From Mesostigma viride (taxonomy: Eukaryota; Streptophyta; Mesostigmatophyceae; Mesostigmatales; Mesostigmataceae), in assembly GCA_009746045.1 (NCBI GenBank), contig RPFO01000050.1:2097368-2161367 (forward strand): DNA of 64,000 nt, written 5' to 3'. A program made the position numbers and the translations under genes. Below are positions 10,830-23,136 of this stretch, piece by piece (the first letter of the stretch is position 1; each line of letters begins with the position of its first letter). The notes under the pieces are model-generated. The model was not told the origin of the DNA. It made no database searches and worked only from the letters and a program-made list of their open reading frames with translations.

Positions 10830-13800
10830 GGCCAGGATACCCCGCTGCACCCAGCAGCAGGCAACGGTCTTTTGGATGACGTCAAGCGTCTCATTGAAAG
10901 CGGTGCGGATGTGAACGCACTCGGTCTGGTGCGTTCCCTACCTGGCCTGCATTGTAGCTGCGCTTTTGCCCATAATCACTGACTGAACAACACAACCGAG
11001 CAGTTAATATGCCCGGCGGTGACTAAGGCAGCATGCTATCCATGCATAATCTGAACGTCACCAAGGCAGTACTAGTCGTCTTTAAACATATCTACATAAT
11101 CCTCACTTGCTAAAGATGCTCGTGCACATCAGGCGGTGCTTGGTTACCGAGTTACCTCGCGGATGTTAGCAATATCCAGTACATAATAATAAAAGTAATA
11201 ATAATTGCCAAACTTGGTTATATCAGTCATGTTTACAAACTTTCAGTCAGTCCCTTCTCCTGGTTCGCCACCTCATGCAGTTATCCCCCTTGCACAGTTG
11301 CCAACATTCAGGCCTGGTCAGGTTGGATTCCAAGGCTTTCACGGACCACCGTTTCGAATACGGACCGGCGGATGGTGGGCACTTGCTCGTATGGCGAGCA
11401 ATTGAGGGTCGTTCAGCAGCACTGCAGTGATTCTGGTCGACCAGTTGTCCCATTATGGTGCGGGTGCAATGAGACTTCTGTAAAGTTGCATGTGCCAGCC
11501 CTTCCTCGTGGTTCCTGCGTGGGTGCCATGACCCTTGTGTGCACACTTTGTGGCCTTCATTGTGTGCGGTTGGTGTGCCACGGGGCTCGTGTGCGGTGGC
11601 TGCTTCATCCAGCTTGGGGACACCCCATTGCATCGTGCGGCAAGCAAAGGCCACCTGGATGTTGTGAAGCAGCTGATCAAGAGCGGCGCCAAGGTGGAGG
11701 CCAAGGACAATGTGAGTGTTGGCCTTGGTACTAGTAGTACATGACCGCATCACTGGTTAAGCAACCCTTCGACCCGGAAGCTATTTCGACTCAGATTTTT
11801 CAGCAGCCTTATATTTGCTGTGTGGCATGTGAAAGCGAATGTCTGCCATGCCCGCTTGGCTACTGCTGTTTGTTCAAGTCTGCTTGTTCGCCCTTTGCTG
11901 TTGTTTGAAAAACTACTTAGTAATTGGGACAGCTCCCTCTGCTCCCTTGTCCTCAAGCCAGGTATCCCCCCCCCCTACCTCAGCCCCCAAGCCAGGTGTC
12001 TGGGTATTATACCTACAAGTACTACCCTGGATGTGCTGTATCGTTCAGTATGGCTTCGGATGAGTGAGGACCCTCATCCTGCGTGAGTGGTCATCATCCT
12101 GCGTGAGTGGTAATCATCCTGTGTGGTTGGTCTGCTGTAGCTTTCTTCCATGCAAGCCGTGCCACGTTACCTGTGTTCGGCGTAGCCATGTTTCGTGTTG
12201 GTCGTTAACTGCAAGCCCACACTCCCTCGGGGGCGTGCTCATATTCACCGCACCGTGGCACAAATGTGCACTCCAAGTGCCACCACAATCCCTGGTTCTC
12301 CTCGCTAGCATTCCCTTGAAACGGTTGTCAATTGGTTCATGTACTGCCAGCACTGGTAGATAGTAAGCGATTGGTGAGGGTGCCAAGGGATCTGGTATTG
12401 CATGGCTGTTATGTTCGTGAACGCTGAGGGCGGCATGCTCATGCAGCGAGTGTTGAGGATCGTTGTTAGCATCGTCGCTGTACCCACCCGCCAGCTACCA
12501 TGCTTTACATACTGATTGGTAGAGGTGCACCCCGTTTGCTGCATGGGCATACTACTTTAATTATTCCTGCCCATTGGCTCGTTTGTTGTCAGGCTGGGTT
12601 GTAAAATAGGAAACTCAGCAGCACAGGAAACGCGACGAAGCCCAAACCCGAAACCCTAAACCCTAGGAGATGTGCAACAATAGGGTGTCATGAAGTGACA
12701 GTAAGTAAAATGCATGCTAACTTCCTTTTTTGCCGACTTGCAGATGTCGGCCATATCCGCAGTGCATCTATCCATGAGGTTATTTATGCTGGATGATAGC
12801 CGCAGTAATGTCACTCCAAGCTAGCCATGCTAGGCCATCACGTACCATGGTAAATAAGAGATGTTTTATACTTTATAGCATGCTGGCGCTTGAACATGCT
12901 AGCATATGGTGACATTGACATGGCTGTCCATGTATCTTAGATCAGAAACCCTTGTGTTCCAAAGTAGAGACCCTGGGTATAGACACCCCTATCCTACCTT
13001 CTGTTCCCAAACGGAATGGTATAGGCCGATAGGGTGTTACGTCGCTCACCACGACCTGGTCGCTTCATGTGGTTTTCCTAGTTGTGGTTTTCCTTTCTAT
13101 GTCGCCGTGCTCAATACTAACAACTGCTGGGCAGTACTAAGAACTAACAACATGGGTGTGACAACATAGGCCTAACTGCGCCGGTTGTGATTGATGGGCA
13201 AGCGAATGCATCGACAACAATGAAGTGCACGAACGCTGGCACATGCACACGCTCTATGGGCCTGGTGCGGTTCACGTGTCGTGCAGCATAACATCATCGC
13301 TATCATCATCTAAATTGGTGTCATGATCATGCATTATAAGTGGTATTATTATCGTTGTTGTTGTTTTTTATTTTTATGACTGTCATAAACGTTGTTATTA
13401 ATACCGTGTGTGACTGCTGCGCACAGCTTGGGTGCACCCCACTGCATGGAGCATCAGGATGGGGCCACCTGGATGTCGTGAAGGAGCTGATTGAATGCGG
13501 TGCTGAGTTGGAGGGCGGGTGCATTGTGAGTGATGCTCTTTGCCTTGCTGTGGCAAGCACATCGGGGCTTGGTTATGGAACCTTCAATTAATGCAATGAA
13601 CCCAGAAGCCTTCCTTGGATTCCAATTCGGTCCATTTCAAACCAGCGACGTTACCGCCTCGCCCAGCCTGCCAGGTGATTCTGGCTGCCAGGATTGTCAA
13701 CACAAGAGCACCGGCCGTTCCAACACCGGCAAAGGTCACCTGTGGCTGCTAAGCCTGCCAACATATTCCCAACCATAAACATAGGTGGGCCGTGATCCCT

Positions 13801-16800
13801 CTTGTTGTCAGTTTTTGTCCCCGAAGGTGCCATGGTGGCCATACGCGTGCACTTGCTAGTTTCTCTGCAGCATGTTTTTCCATGGGACCTCCCTCCCAGC
13901 CATACTATGCGGAGCTCGTGCCAGCCGAGCAAAAACCTTGTGGAGAAGGTCCCTGGCCCCGCGGGCTAAGTTAATTGCCTTTGTCAAGTTCGTCTCTTTG
14001 GTAAGTTGGTGTGGTTTACCACTTTTCTATTTCAGTTGATGATGTTTATCAGGTTTGTATGGGGGACAGCTCCACCCCCTTGCCCCCCGGCCGGGCGCAT
14101 CGAAGCAATTTCCCCTATCTCTTGCACAGCTACCCATGAGTTCTTAGACAAATACGGAGGCCAAAATTGCCGTTGGCTGTTTTGCGTCCTGAACGAGGAG
14201 GGCGGGATGGCAGGCATGTTCATGGCAAGGGAATAGAGATCAGAGAGGACTCCATAGCACTCCATAGCACAACGGCCGTGCCGTCGGACCAGCGACCGTG
14301 CTACACATGCAGGCGTCCCCAGTTTGCTGCGGGGCCACCACGCACGTTAATGATGTAGATGCTGACAACCGTGCGCATACTACATGGTCATCCGTGGTTC
14401 TTGTGTGTCGGGGTTGGCGTGCGTGGTTGCGGCGACCAGAGTGAAACTCCACTGCATGCGGCATCACGCGAAGGCCATCTGGCCATTGTGAAGCTGCTGG
14501 TGGAGCGCGGCGCCGAGGTGGACATCAAGGACGACGTGAGCATGCATGTTTGCATGTGCCCTGTAGTAGCAAGCTTTCCCATGGTTACACAGCATTGGGC
14601 ATGACCCCTATTCGCCTGGCCCCAATATGCATGACCCCAAGTAGCAGGACCCCTATTCGCCTGGCCCCAATTTGCATAACACCAATTTGCATGACCCCAA
14701 CTAGCAATTTGCATGACCCCTATTCTCCTGGGCCCAATTCGCATGACCCCAACTAGCAGGACCCCTATTCCTGGCCCCATTTGCATAACCTCAAGTTGCA
14801 CGACCCCAACTAGCATGACCCCATATCAACCTAGCCTGTTGTTGGCAATCAGCGTCAGCCCAGACAGCCCTTCACCGCGGCTGCCAGTATTACCATTGTG
14901 TGTGCAACGCACCCCCCCACCCCCCACCCACCCCGAACAAGTCAGCAGTACCCTTGGAGTAATTGAAGGTGTACAGGCAATACAGCCCATGCTGGGTCCT
15001 CGTGGGGTTAGTTTGATACTGTAATCTGCTAGCTTCTACTGTAATTTTTTGATATGAAGAGAAAAAATTCTCAGTTCTGAAGTGGGTGAGTGTGTGTACA
15101 GATAAAGGCCCCATTACCGTCATATGGTCCTGTTTTGGTCTTGTACATGGTGTGCAGGGGGGCTGAATTGGCTGGGTCACCCCATGGCCAGGACTGGCAT
15201 CCATCTGGGTATTTCCCTACCAGCCTTCATTGGCTCGGCGGCTTTTGACGTCACCGCTGCGTCACTACAGTGCTTTCGATCCGGTAGCGGGTTGCAGGCC
15301 AGTTTTAACCAGGCATGCTACCACCTCTACCTCGGCACATAACCATCTCTGTCCAGACAATGTCCTATTTCTACCCAAAGGCATTAATTATTAGCACTAA
15401 CCCTGAACAGTTACCACCTCTACCTCTACCTTGGCACATAACCATCTCTGTCCAGACAATGTCCCATTTCTACCAAAAGGCATTGATTATTAGCACTAAC
15501 CCTAAACAGTTACCACCTCTACCTCTACCTCGGCACATAACCATCCCTGTCCAGACAATGTCCCATTTCTACCAAAAGGCATTAATTATTAGCATTAACC
15601 CTAAACAGTTACCACCTCTACCTCTACCTCGGCACATAACCATCTCTGTCCAGACAATGTCCCATTTCTACCAAAAAGCATTAATTATTAGCATTAACTT
15701 CCGCTTTGCCCCACAAACATAACTGCCTTCCCCATTCTACTTTATCTACATGCCTACCCAGTCCTTATGCCCGCCATTCTCGTCGCCTACCTAGTCCTTA
15801 TGCGCGCCATGCCATTGCGCTGGCATGCACGGGTGAGCCATCACCTGCTGCTATGAGCTCACACGTGTCTTCTGTCTTGGTGTCTGGTGTCGATGGTACC
15901 TGCATCAAAGTCCAGTCCTGACTATGTGCTTCCCAAGTTGACGGAGGACCGCAGTCCTTACTTTGGATGGTGAGATGGCAGGCATTTAATATTTGACTAT
16001 GCTCCGTGTAAATGGGCTGCATGGTTTATGGACGTGCAGAAGTTCGATCGTCCATGCGTGAGCCTGGCACGTGCCACTTATTGATTGACCAGCGACCATG
16101 ATGACGTGTGAGCGGGTACCAGCTTATTATCCGTGAAGCCAGCCTATACTTGGCTCCAGTTTGGATGCTGACCTGTTGGTACTCTGTGAGCCTTGCGCGG
16201 TGTGTGTGTCACGGGCGGCATGTGTGCGAGGGCCGCATCTGCAGGTTGGATGGACCCCGCTTCATACTGCGGTGAGATGTGGCCGCGTGGGCATCGTGAA
16301 GGTGCTCGTGGAGAGCGGCGCCAATCTCGAGACGCATGACTATGTGAGCATGTGCCTGGGTGCTGTTGGCCAAATCACGTTTTGTCGGCGGTCGCCCCAA
16401 AGCCTGTTGAAGTTGCATGGTGATTTAATACCTCATGTGCACATTGCAGCAACCCACCTGGAATTTTCGGTACCAGTGGGTGCGGCAATAATCCTAGCGA
16501 GTGGCTGCTGGGGAATATGCGCCATTCCGCCCACTCGGGCCGTTTAAACTTTTCATGTTGATTGGCAGCCAAGCCCCGATGCATGGTGGTTTCATTGCTT
16601 TCCAGCCAGAATGGGGCGCAGGCCCTTTATGTGCCCATGTCTACAACCAGCATCGCTAGGGTTTCATGGTAGCTTGTGAAGAACCGTGTGCTGTCCAGTG
16701 GGCTGCCCTTAGACTATTGCGAGCCGTATCGATAAGGTGTACTCTGCTGTTCATATCCCGCAAATCAATCAGTTGCCTTGGGCTCGTGCTGGTGGGGCTG

Positions 16801-19800
16801 TTGCGCAAGCATTAACAGTTGCATGGAGGTGCCGCCACCCCAGTCCCTTGTTCTTGCGTACTTCACTTCACCCTGCTTCCCTAGCGTCAAGCGGCAATTG
16901 GCCCGCTTTATTCCAACTGGTTATTGTTGGAGGGTCATTGTTGGTTAGTAAGGATTCTAACTCCAGGCTGAGGATGATACTATCACCCTATGGAGCGTGG
17001 AGTGGCAAGCATGCTCCTTGCACTTGCTGAAGGATCATTAAATAGCATAGTTGTTGCGTTTACCAGCAACCAGCATAGTTATGGTTAGGAGCAACCACGG
17101 CCTATGCAGGTCCGTAAAATAGCTATAGCGGAGCACATAAAAAAGGCAGGCCACATCCTGACCACCGCTCATGGAACACTGGTTAGTTGTCAAAAGGCTG
17201 GCCTTAGCCCCCCAACGCAAGGAGGTGGGGCGGGAAAAAAAAAAGAGGCCGAGCGCATCGCGGTGGGTTCGCTTTTTTCTTTTTGGCGTGTCACGCGGCC
17301 TTGGCCAGGACGGTATTTCTTCGCCACACAACGTTTTTAGCCTGAACATATAATGCCAAATGGCATCTCGATTGCTTGCAGCTCACATATAATTTTGCCG
17401 GGGCTCTTAGGTCACATATTTGCCGTTTGAAAAGTAGCAGATCTAGGTAATCACCACGTCATTAACAAAGAACCGCAGGCTTTGGAAGGATAGCATCACG
17501 GGGTAGCTCTTGCCACGTGGCCAGGAAACTGGCCAAATCATGGCCTCTGCCGGGCGCACCGGATCAGGCCGCATCGGCCTCAAAAGGTTTGTCATGTGAA
17601 CCCTAAAACCTAGCGATAGCGGCTGCCATTCTATCTCACTGAAACTTGAAGAAAGTCAAGAAACTATGTTCAAAGAACCACAATTGCATTGATTTGAGCC
17701 TACCTGCGAAATGTTATTTCGCATGGATGTAAAAATACCAGCTAGATACATGCAAATTGTGTACATGGTGTGCAAAACTTGTTTGTGCGTTTATTTCATG
17801 TAAGCTGTGCAACTGGATTCGTAAATTGATGCAAGAGGATTGGGCTAGCCAGCTTTTCAGTGAAGACCAGCGCACCCAAAAGTGGAAGTTGGTAAATGGA
17901 AACCCCATGACGGTACGTTGGGTGGTTATGTAATCTGCAAATTTACTGCAGTTGTTGCGGATTTCCAAGGTTCCGCAGGACTTGCCGCTCTATGTATTCA
18001 CGTACCTGCCGAAAGTGTGGATAGTTTCCTCCAAGCTTTGGTTTCCACTGAGCCTTCTAGTAAATGTGGATAACCCAGGTTGGCAAATACGCCGTACTGA
18101 GCCGCAAAAATACGGGAATACGCGTACCTTTGCGGCCCATCAAAATACGCGTATTTTTATAAATACGCCATCCGGACATAAACAAATACGCGCATTTTTT
18201 TAAATACGCCATCCGGACATAGGAAAAACTGCAGCAATGTAACTGCCATAACCTTCGCAATACTTATCCGAATTGACCCGTTCTTGGCTCAAAAGAAAGG
18301 TCTTGAGGTGCTCAACAATTGGTATGGTTGTATTTGACGTAGGTAAACTCCACCTTCTTTTTTATTTCCTGAAACCAAGGGGGGCGGGGGGGGGGGGGGT
18401 ACATGGTAACGGACCAACATGCCTGTCTGTATTAGGCGGGTGGCATGTGTGGTGGGCATATGGATATGTGTCTTGAGGGCATGTCACTATGCTCATATTG
18501 ATCATGATGGCTATCTCTGTTCATAATAATATTTCTTCATGTCTTTCCATGCAAATTGCCTCAAAGTTCTTTTAATTTATAGTCACGAGACACGTATTTT
18601 TGCTCGACGTGTTTTTCAGGCCTGACGTATATACTCGTGTTTTCAGGCCCCACGTATTAACACGCGTACCTTATTTGCCAACCTGGTGGATAACTCGCTT
18701 TACCAATATGGATGACTCGATGTGTAGCCTGCACGCGTTGTGCATTGCTTGTAAGCCGAGGGGGGGGAGGGTAGCACTGGCACCCCAAAAAGCCAGTACA
18801 TCCACATCCTACACACACCAGTCAATCCACCCTATTCGGGTATGACAGATCGACACACTCTGAGGATCATACCCATCGTGGGTCTTACATACTCAGTCAA
18901 ACATACTTGTGCCCGTATGTGCTCTGTGGGTAGGGTGCGGTCACGCCGGGGCTCTGTTTGTGGTGTGCTGTGTGCAGTTCCATTACATGACCCCCCTGCA
19001 TGATGCTGCGAAGCGGGGCAACCTGGATGTCGTGAAAGTGCTTATTGAAAACGGTGCCAATCCGAGCAGCGAGGCCCATGCCCCTGTGAGTGGCCACCCA
19101 GCTGCGGTTTGCAATTGATAACACTTCATCAGGCTTTGTTCCTGTCAGAGCCATATCACTGATTGCCTGTGACTGAAATCCTTTGATTGAGCCTCGAGGC
19201 CATTTCCATTTGATGTGATTTTGCAGATCGGTATAATTGAACCCCAAGACATCGCGGCCTGTGGCTACCGTATAAGCCTTATTCCCATCCGCAATGGGGT
19301 ATACATTCTCCTTTTCTTTTTCCCGCTTCTTCAGTTCCTGACGGTGCCCTGGTGGCCATACGCGCGCACCTGTTATGTGCTCTGCACTATGCTTGCCCAA
19401 GGGATCTGCCTGTAACCGCCACAAGAGTGGAGATGTGCACCATGCGGATCTCGTGCCATGCCATGAAGCTCAAGAGAAAGGACACTGGCCTTCTGGGCCA
19501 AGTTTGCTTACTTTAGCAGTTAGTAATATCTTGACCATGCTAGTTCTTATAATGAGTATGTCGATTGTTCTCCTTTTAGGTAATTTGGTATGCTTTACCA
19601 CTTTCTTATGTCATGTGGTGCGTTTTTAGTTGTGTAATATTTGGGACGCTCCATCTGCCCCCGTGTCCATCCGTATTATCGAGGATGTCATTTTCCGAGA
19701 GGATGGCCACTCCCCAAGAACGAACTGCCATGAATTAACTCCCTTTGGCCCATGCCTGCCATGCTGTGATACAAGCCGGTGCCTCCCATCCCCTGCCGCC

Positions 19801-21545
19801 TCGACCCCGTAAGCCGTTTCTTGCTATTTACGTCCCTGTGGCCGCGGCACTGTACTTGGCAACATTTGTACCACTATCTGGCTTGTACTGGGACCAGGCT
19901 TGCTATTGGCAACCCATGGGAGGTGTTTCCAACGTGCACTGTTCCCACTCCCATAGCCGTGGCATTGGTCAACGACCATGCATCATGCTGGTTGCGGGCT
20001 CCATGGCCGCTTCTCCAGCCTGTTTGGATCATGTGCGTTGGTTGAATGGCTGACGCATGGGTGCCCTAGGTGCTTCCTTGTGTGGCTCTTGTGCCGTGGG
20101 GCCGGCATGCGTGGCTGCTGCATTCAGCGTAGGTGGACCCCGCTGAGATATGCGTACAACGACAGCCACACGGAGGTTGTGAAGCTGCTCGCTGAACACG
20201 GGGCTTTGTACATAGTGAAGGTTGGCAACTTGGCATGGCTGCTGGTTGTCCAAGCACAGCTGCCCAACTAGTTACCAAGGCAATGCTCGGTCGCTGAAGC
20301 TATTAGAAAACGTAGTTGCCTAGTTGCCTGTATAGTTACCAAGGCAATGTTCGGACGCTGAAGCTATTAGAAAACGTAGCTGCCTAGGTGCCTGTATAGT
20401 TACCAAGGCAATGCTCAGAGGCTGAAGCTATAAGAAGACGTAGTTGCCTAATGCCTGTAGTTACCAAGGTAAATCTTGTACGCTGCCACCACCGTGTGGT
20501 TGGCATGTGGCTTTAATGATGGGTAGGATGTTGGGCGTGTCTAGCTCTTGTACCAACTGACTAGGTAGACTTCATGCGTGACGGCAGTTCAATGGTGGCG
20601 GCTGCATCCAGAAGGGCTGGACTTGGTTGCAGCTTTTGGCGGAGTGTTGTTGACAAGGCCTGGTCAACTTCATGCATGGGTGTGTCCGCATGTCCGCCCG
20701 CCGTGGGTTTGTCACGTTTTCTTGGTTATAATGAGAATGCTTGGTTCTTGTCCCATCATGCTGCTGCTGATGCAATTCTGCCACAACAATGTCAGCTAGG
20801 GGCCCTCGCCATAGCAATCCGCACACCCTTGCACATGAGTCCCGTGTCCCCCTGGCCTAGATATGCGTTCCCGCTCCGCTCTCCCTCCCCCCCCCCTCCG
20901 CCCTTTCCCTGGTCTCGTAGTCACAACTTGCATTTGTAGCTGCTCCTACTTTTGTCCTGGCATCCGTTGGTGCCCCATGAGCGTGCCGGCCGCTTTCCTA
21001 ACTGCGCAACGAGAGCGCGAGCTTGTGGCGTCCATGTCCTGTAAGTAGTGGGGACTGAAGCACGGTGGGGGGTCCGCCTTTATGCCACGTCGCTTGGGCC
21101 GCAGGAGTGTAACGGTAACAGTAACGACTTTGCCTCCATAGCATCTGCATGAAGGCACCTGAAGTACTAGTCTTCATGCTAGCAATAACGATGACAGTAT
21201 CAATAACTGTATAAACTATGGTCATCTGTGGTGCTCGCACACGTCCATATGCGGTCTTCTATCCTGCCCTCGCCCCCATGTCCGCAGCACCCTGTCCACC
21301 CGTTGGTGAAGTTCCTGGACTACCTGACGTGCGTGTGCATCTGCCCGAATGTATATGACTACGAAGCTCCCAAGGAGGTTAAAGCGGAGTTGGCAGCGTA
21401 TCGCCGGGCTAAGGAGGGGAAGAAGCGCATGGCGTACGACATGGACGCAACCGTGGCCCAGGCCCAGAAGGAGGGGAGGGGTTCTGCATCAGGGTCCGGC
21501 TCTTCACGCGCGCCGATTGTTGTGGAGGACGCCGGCCCTGTATGA
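10830..21545 (+). CDS. Ankyrin-repeat protein, one repeat per exon
   Basis: Seven ankyrin exons are visible: 10830-10928, 11613-11711, 13427-13525, 14440-14535, 16245-16343, 18978-19085 and 20128-20214 (or 20220). Four are exactly 99 nt; the others are 96, 108 and 87 or 93 nt. All are phase 0, between CAG acceptors and mostly GTGAGT/GTGAGC donors. Each encodes one unit: TPLH, then an A-x-x-G turn, then L-x-x-VVK-L-I/L-x-x-GA. The C-terminal exon is 21287-21545: HPLVKFLDYL, a Lys-rich helix (AELAAYRRAKEGKK), a Ser/Gly linker and a final PIVVEDAGPV. A further exon near 20975-21040 (QRERELVAS) is likely, but its GTAAGT donor does not give the right phase, so that join is open; a GTGGCG at 21023 would. 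The first exon was not found. Ankyrin repeats bind proteins; the partner is unknown. Confidence 0.8.
11613..11711 (+). other. Model ankyrin exon (exon B of the array)
   Basis: The cleanest single-repeat exon: 33 codons, LGDTPLHRAASKGHLDVVKQ at its start, bounded by CCAG and GTGAGT. It shows the standard beta-hairpin/helix-turn-helix consensus of an ankyrin unit with no missing key position. Confidence 0.85.
12651..12666. repeat. Interstitial plant-type telomere motif
   Basis: AAACCCTAAACCCTAG, just over two CCCTAAA units, inside an ankyrin-gene intron. Too short to mark a fusion; it hints at a plant/green-algal type telomere. Confidence 0.6.
14608..14822. repeat. Degenerate C-rich minisatellite
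   Basis: Interleaved units built from CATGACCCC, TATTCGCCTGGCCCCAA and TTTGCATAAC phrases, in the intron after ankyrin exon D. Confidence 0.85.
15319..15709. repeat. 99-bp minisatellite, four copies
   Basis: Copies start at 15319 (short, 94 bp), 15413, 15512 and 15611; each opens ACCACCTCTACC and contains CAGACAATGTCC. It lies in an intron. The unit is a multiple of three, so it gives a spurious 135-residue open frame. Confidence 0.9.
18075..18686. mobile_element. Non-autonomous hAT-like DNA transposon (612 bp)
   Basis: The ends are perfect 15-bp inverted repeats, CCAGGTTGGCAAATA at 18075-18089 and its complement at 18672-18686. An 8-bp direct duplication TGGATAAC flanks the element at 18067-18074 and 18687-18694. 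Subterminal DNA is dense in AAATACG and CGTATTT motifs in both orientations. An 8-bp target duplication, a CAGG-type end and repeated subterminal motifs are hAT hallmarks. There is no transposase ORF, so it is a MITE-like element mobilised in trans. It sits in an ankyrin-gene intron. Confidence 0.8.
18978..19085 (+). other. Ankyrin exon F, 36 codons
   Basis: A slightly longer unit (MTPLHDAAKRGNLDVVKVLI, then ENGANPSSEAHAP) between TGTGCAG and GTGAGT. The added residues fall at the exon edges, so the repeat core is intact and still phase 0. Confidence 0.75.
20270..20487. repeat. 64-bp minisatellite, about 3.4 copies
   Basis: Units begin AGTTACCAAGGCAATG at 20270, 20334, 20398 and 20459, just downstream of the last intact ankyrin exon. 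Confidence 0.9.
20612..20653 (+). pseudogene. Decayed ankyrin exon
   Basis: The upstream sequence GTGGCGGCTGCATCCAG matches the 3' intron flank of the real ankyrin exons. The following frame reads KGWTWLQLLAECC and stops. It keeps the GWT and LLAE positions of a repeat but has lost the centre. Confidence 0.45.
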
Positions 21546-21996
21546 GTGTAGCCGTGGTGCTGCTACTTGATATGTGTTCCATTCATGATCACGGATATAC
21601 GCCGATCTGATCAGAATGTGCATGCCCCTGTTTTAGCAACACACGGTAATTTGTAAGCTTTTGCACATGTAGTGACAGCTGAGTTAAGTGCTTCCTTGAT
21701 GCACTGATCATGATAATCGTTGTAAACAGTTGACAATATGAAAGTGTCATCTAGACTTCTTATAATGTTGTGCATGCGTTCAATGCATAAGGCATGCTGT
21801 GAAAGTTTATTCATTCATGTAATGTCTTTTCATCCAAAGGCTTATGCTCCATGAGTCCCTTATACGGGACCACGTACGTCAGTCATTTCTTAATGAAAGT
21901 CAGATTGTATAGGTGACAATACTAGACACATGCCATGGATTAATGAATTATATTAACCCGTGTTTTTTTACAACGCGATACATCGCGTTGTAGGGT

Positions 21997-22777
21997 TGTA
22001 ACGACTAAAAATGATCATCAACATCATCCACAGTCCAATATGAAAGATCTTTTTACCTGGGTTGCTTTCCTGAGTCGCAGAACTTCAAGTATCCGAGCAA
22101 CGTTGAGATGGAAATTCCACAGCACGTGATTTAGGGAATCACAACCCCTTGTAGACACAAAGACAAGCTCGTGTATAGACGACCTCTGTGGAACTGAAGG
22201 ACGTCTATAGCCAAGGGGCTCTTATGGATTGGACAACAAAGCCAAGCTTTATTATACCATGGTGAATCAAAACCAACGTAGCAACAATGGCGACCCCACG
22301 TCCTTGATATCGACGTGCTTGTCGAACTTGCTCCAACCTTAGCCTGAAGAGAACCAATCAGAACCATGGGATTCTATACAAGATCTTCGTATCCATCCTA
22401 GTCACACAGAACAGAACAACACCACACACAGCCTGGCAGAATCTTTCCATGAGATCCTAAATCTGTCGTAAGCACTGAAGTCCCAAAGGAGCATTTAAGA
22501 CTCAATAGTACCAACTAACAAACTACAACCCCACGTGGATCAGGCCACGACCAATGAGGGCTCCTATCAGTAGTATCAGCCAACAAACTACAACCCTACG
22601 TGGATCAGGCCACGACCAATGAGGGTTCCTATCAGTTGGTTGACAAAGTATCAGCTCCAAGTACCGTCGTCTTAGAAACCTCATAACTTTCTCAATACTG
22701 ATCCAAAAGTCCTCAAATAAAAGCCAAACATTCACAAAACAAAGGATGTAACAACAAAGTCATTTTTGCTTGTTACA
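21997..22777 (-). repeat. 3' LTR
   Basis: Carries an internal pair of near-identical units (about 63 bp, with ACGTGGATCAGGCCACGACC) at about 22520-22630. A TATAATAAAG stretch on the minus strand near 22250 could serve promoter or polyadenylation. Small frames in it are repeated exactly in the other LTR and are not genes. Confidence 0.95.
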
Positions 22778-23136
22778 TATCTCCCCCTCAAAACTGGACC
22801 TCCCAGGTCCAATAGCCAACTCTTGAAGGCAGAGGAACATTGAACAGAAATCCACCATCTCTTGGGAAAAGCAGATGGGTTTTTACATCCCTGGAAACAG
22901 GGCCTCCTATCTCATCAACATCTAGTCACAGGTTTCTACAGCAGACAAGTCACTACCTTATCTACTATAAATCCAGATAAACACATCTCATAATACAAGG
23001 TCTTCCATTCAGCATCCTGGAACCTGGAACTCTGGACTGGAACATCAGAACTGGACTGGAGCCCCCCCATCATCCATCCTGGAATCCCCCCCTCACACCA
23101 CAATCCAAAGCCCCCTTTCCTTCTCAGCCCTGTTCC

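Noticed and set aside
15319-15709. Four further 99-bp ankyrin-like exons
   Set aside because: The 99-bp period is coincidental; the translation has no ankyrin pattern and the units lack splice sites.
22131-22735. Two small minus-strand proteins, each present twice (also at 27618-28222)
   Set aside because: They are inside the LTRs and occur twice only because the LTRs are duplicated.
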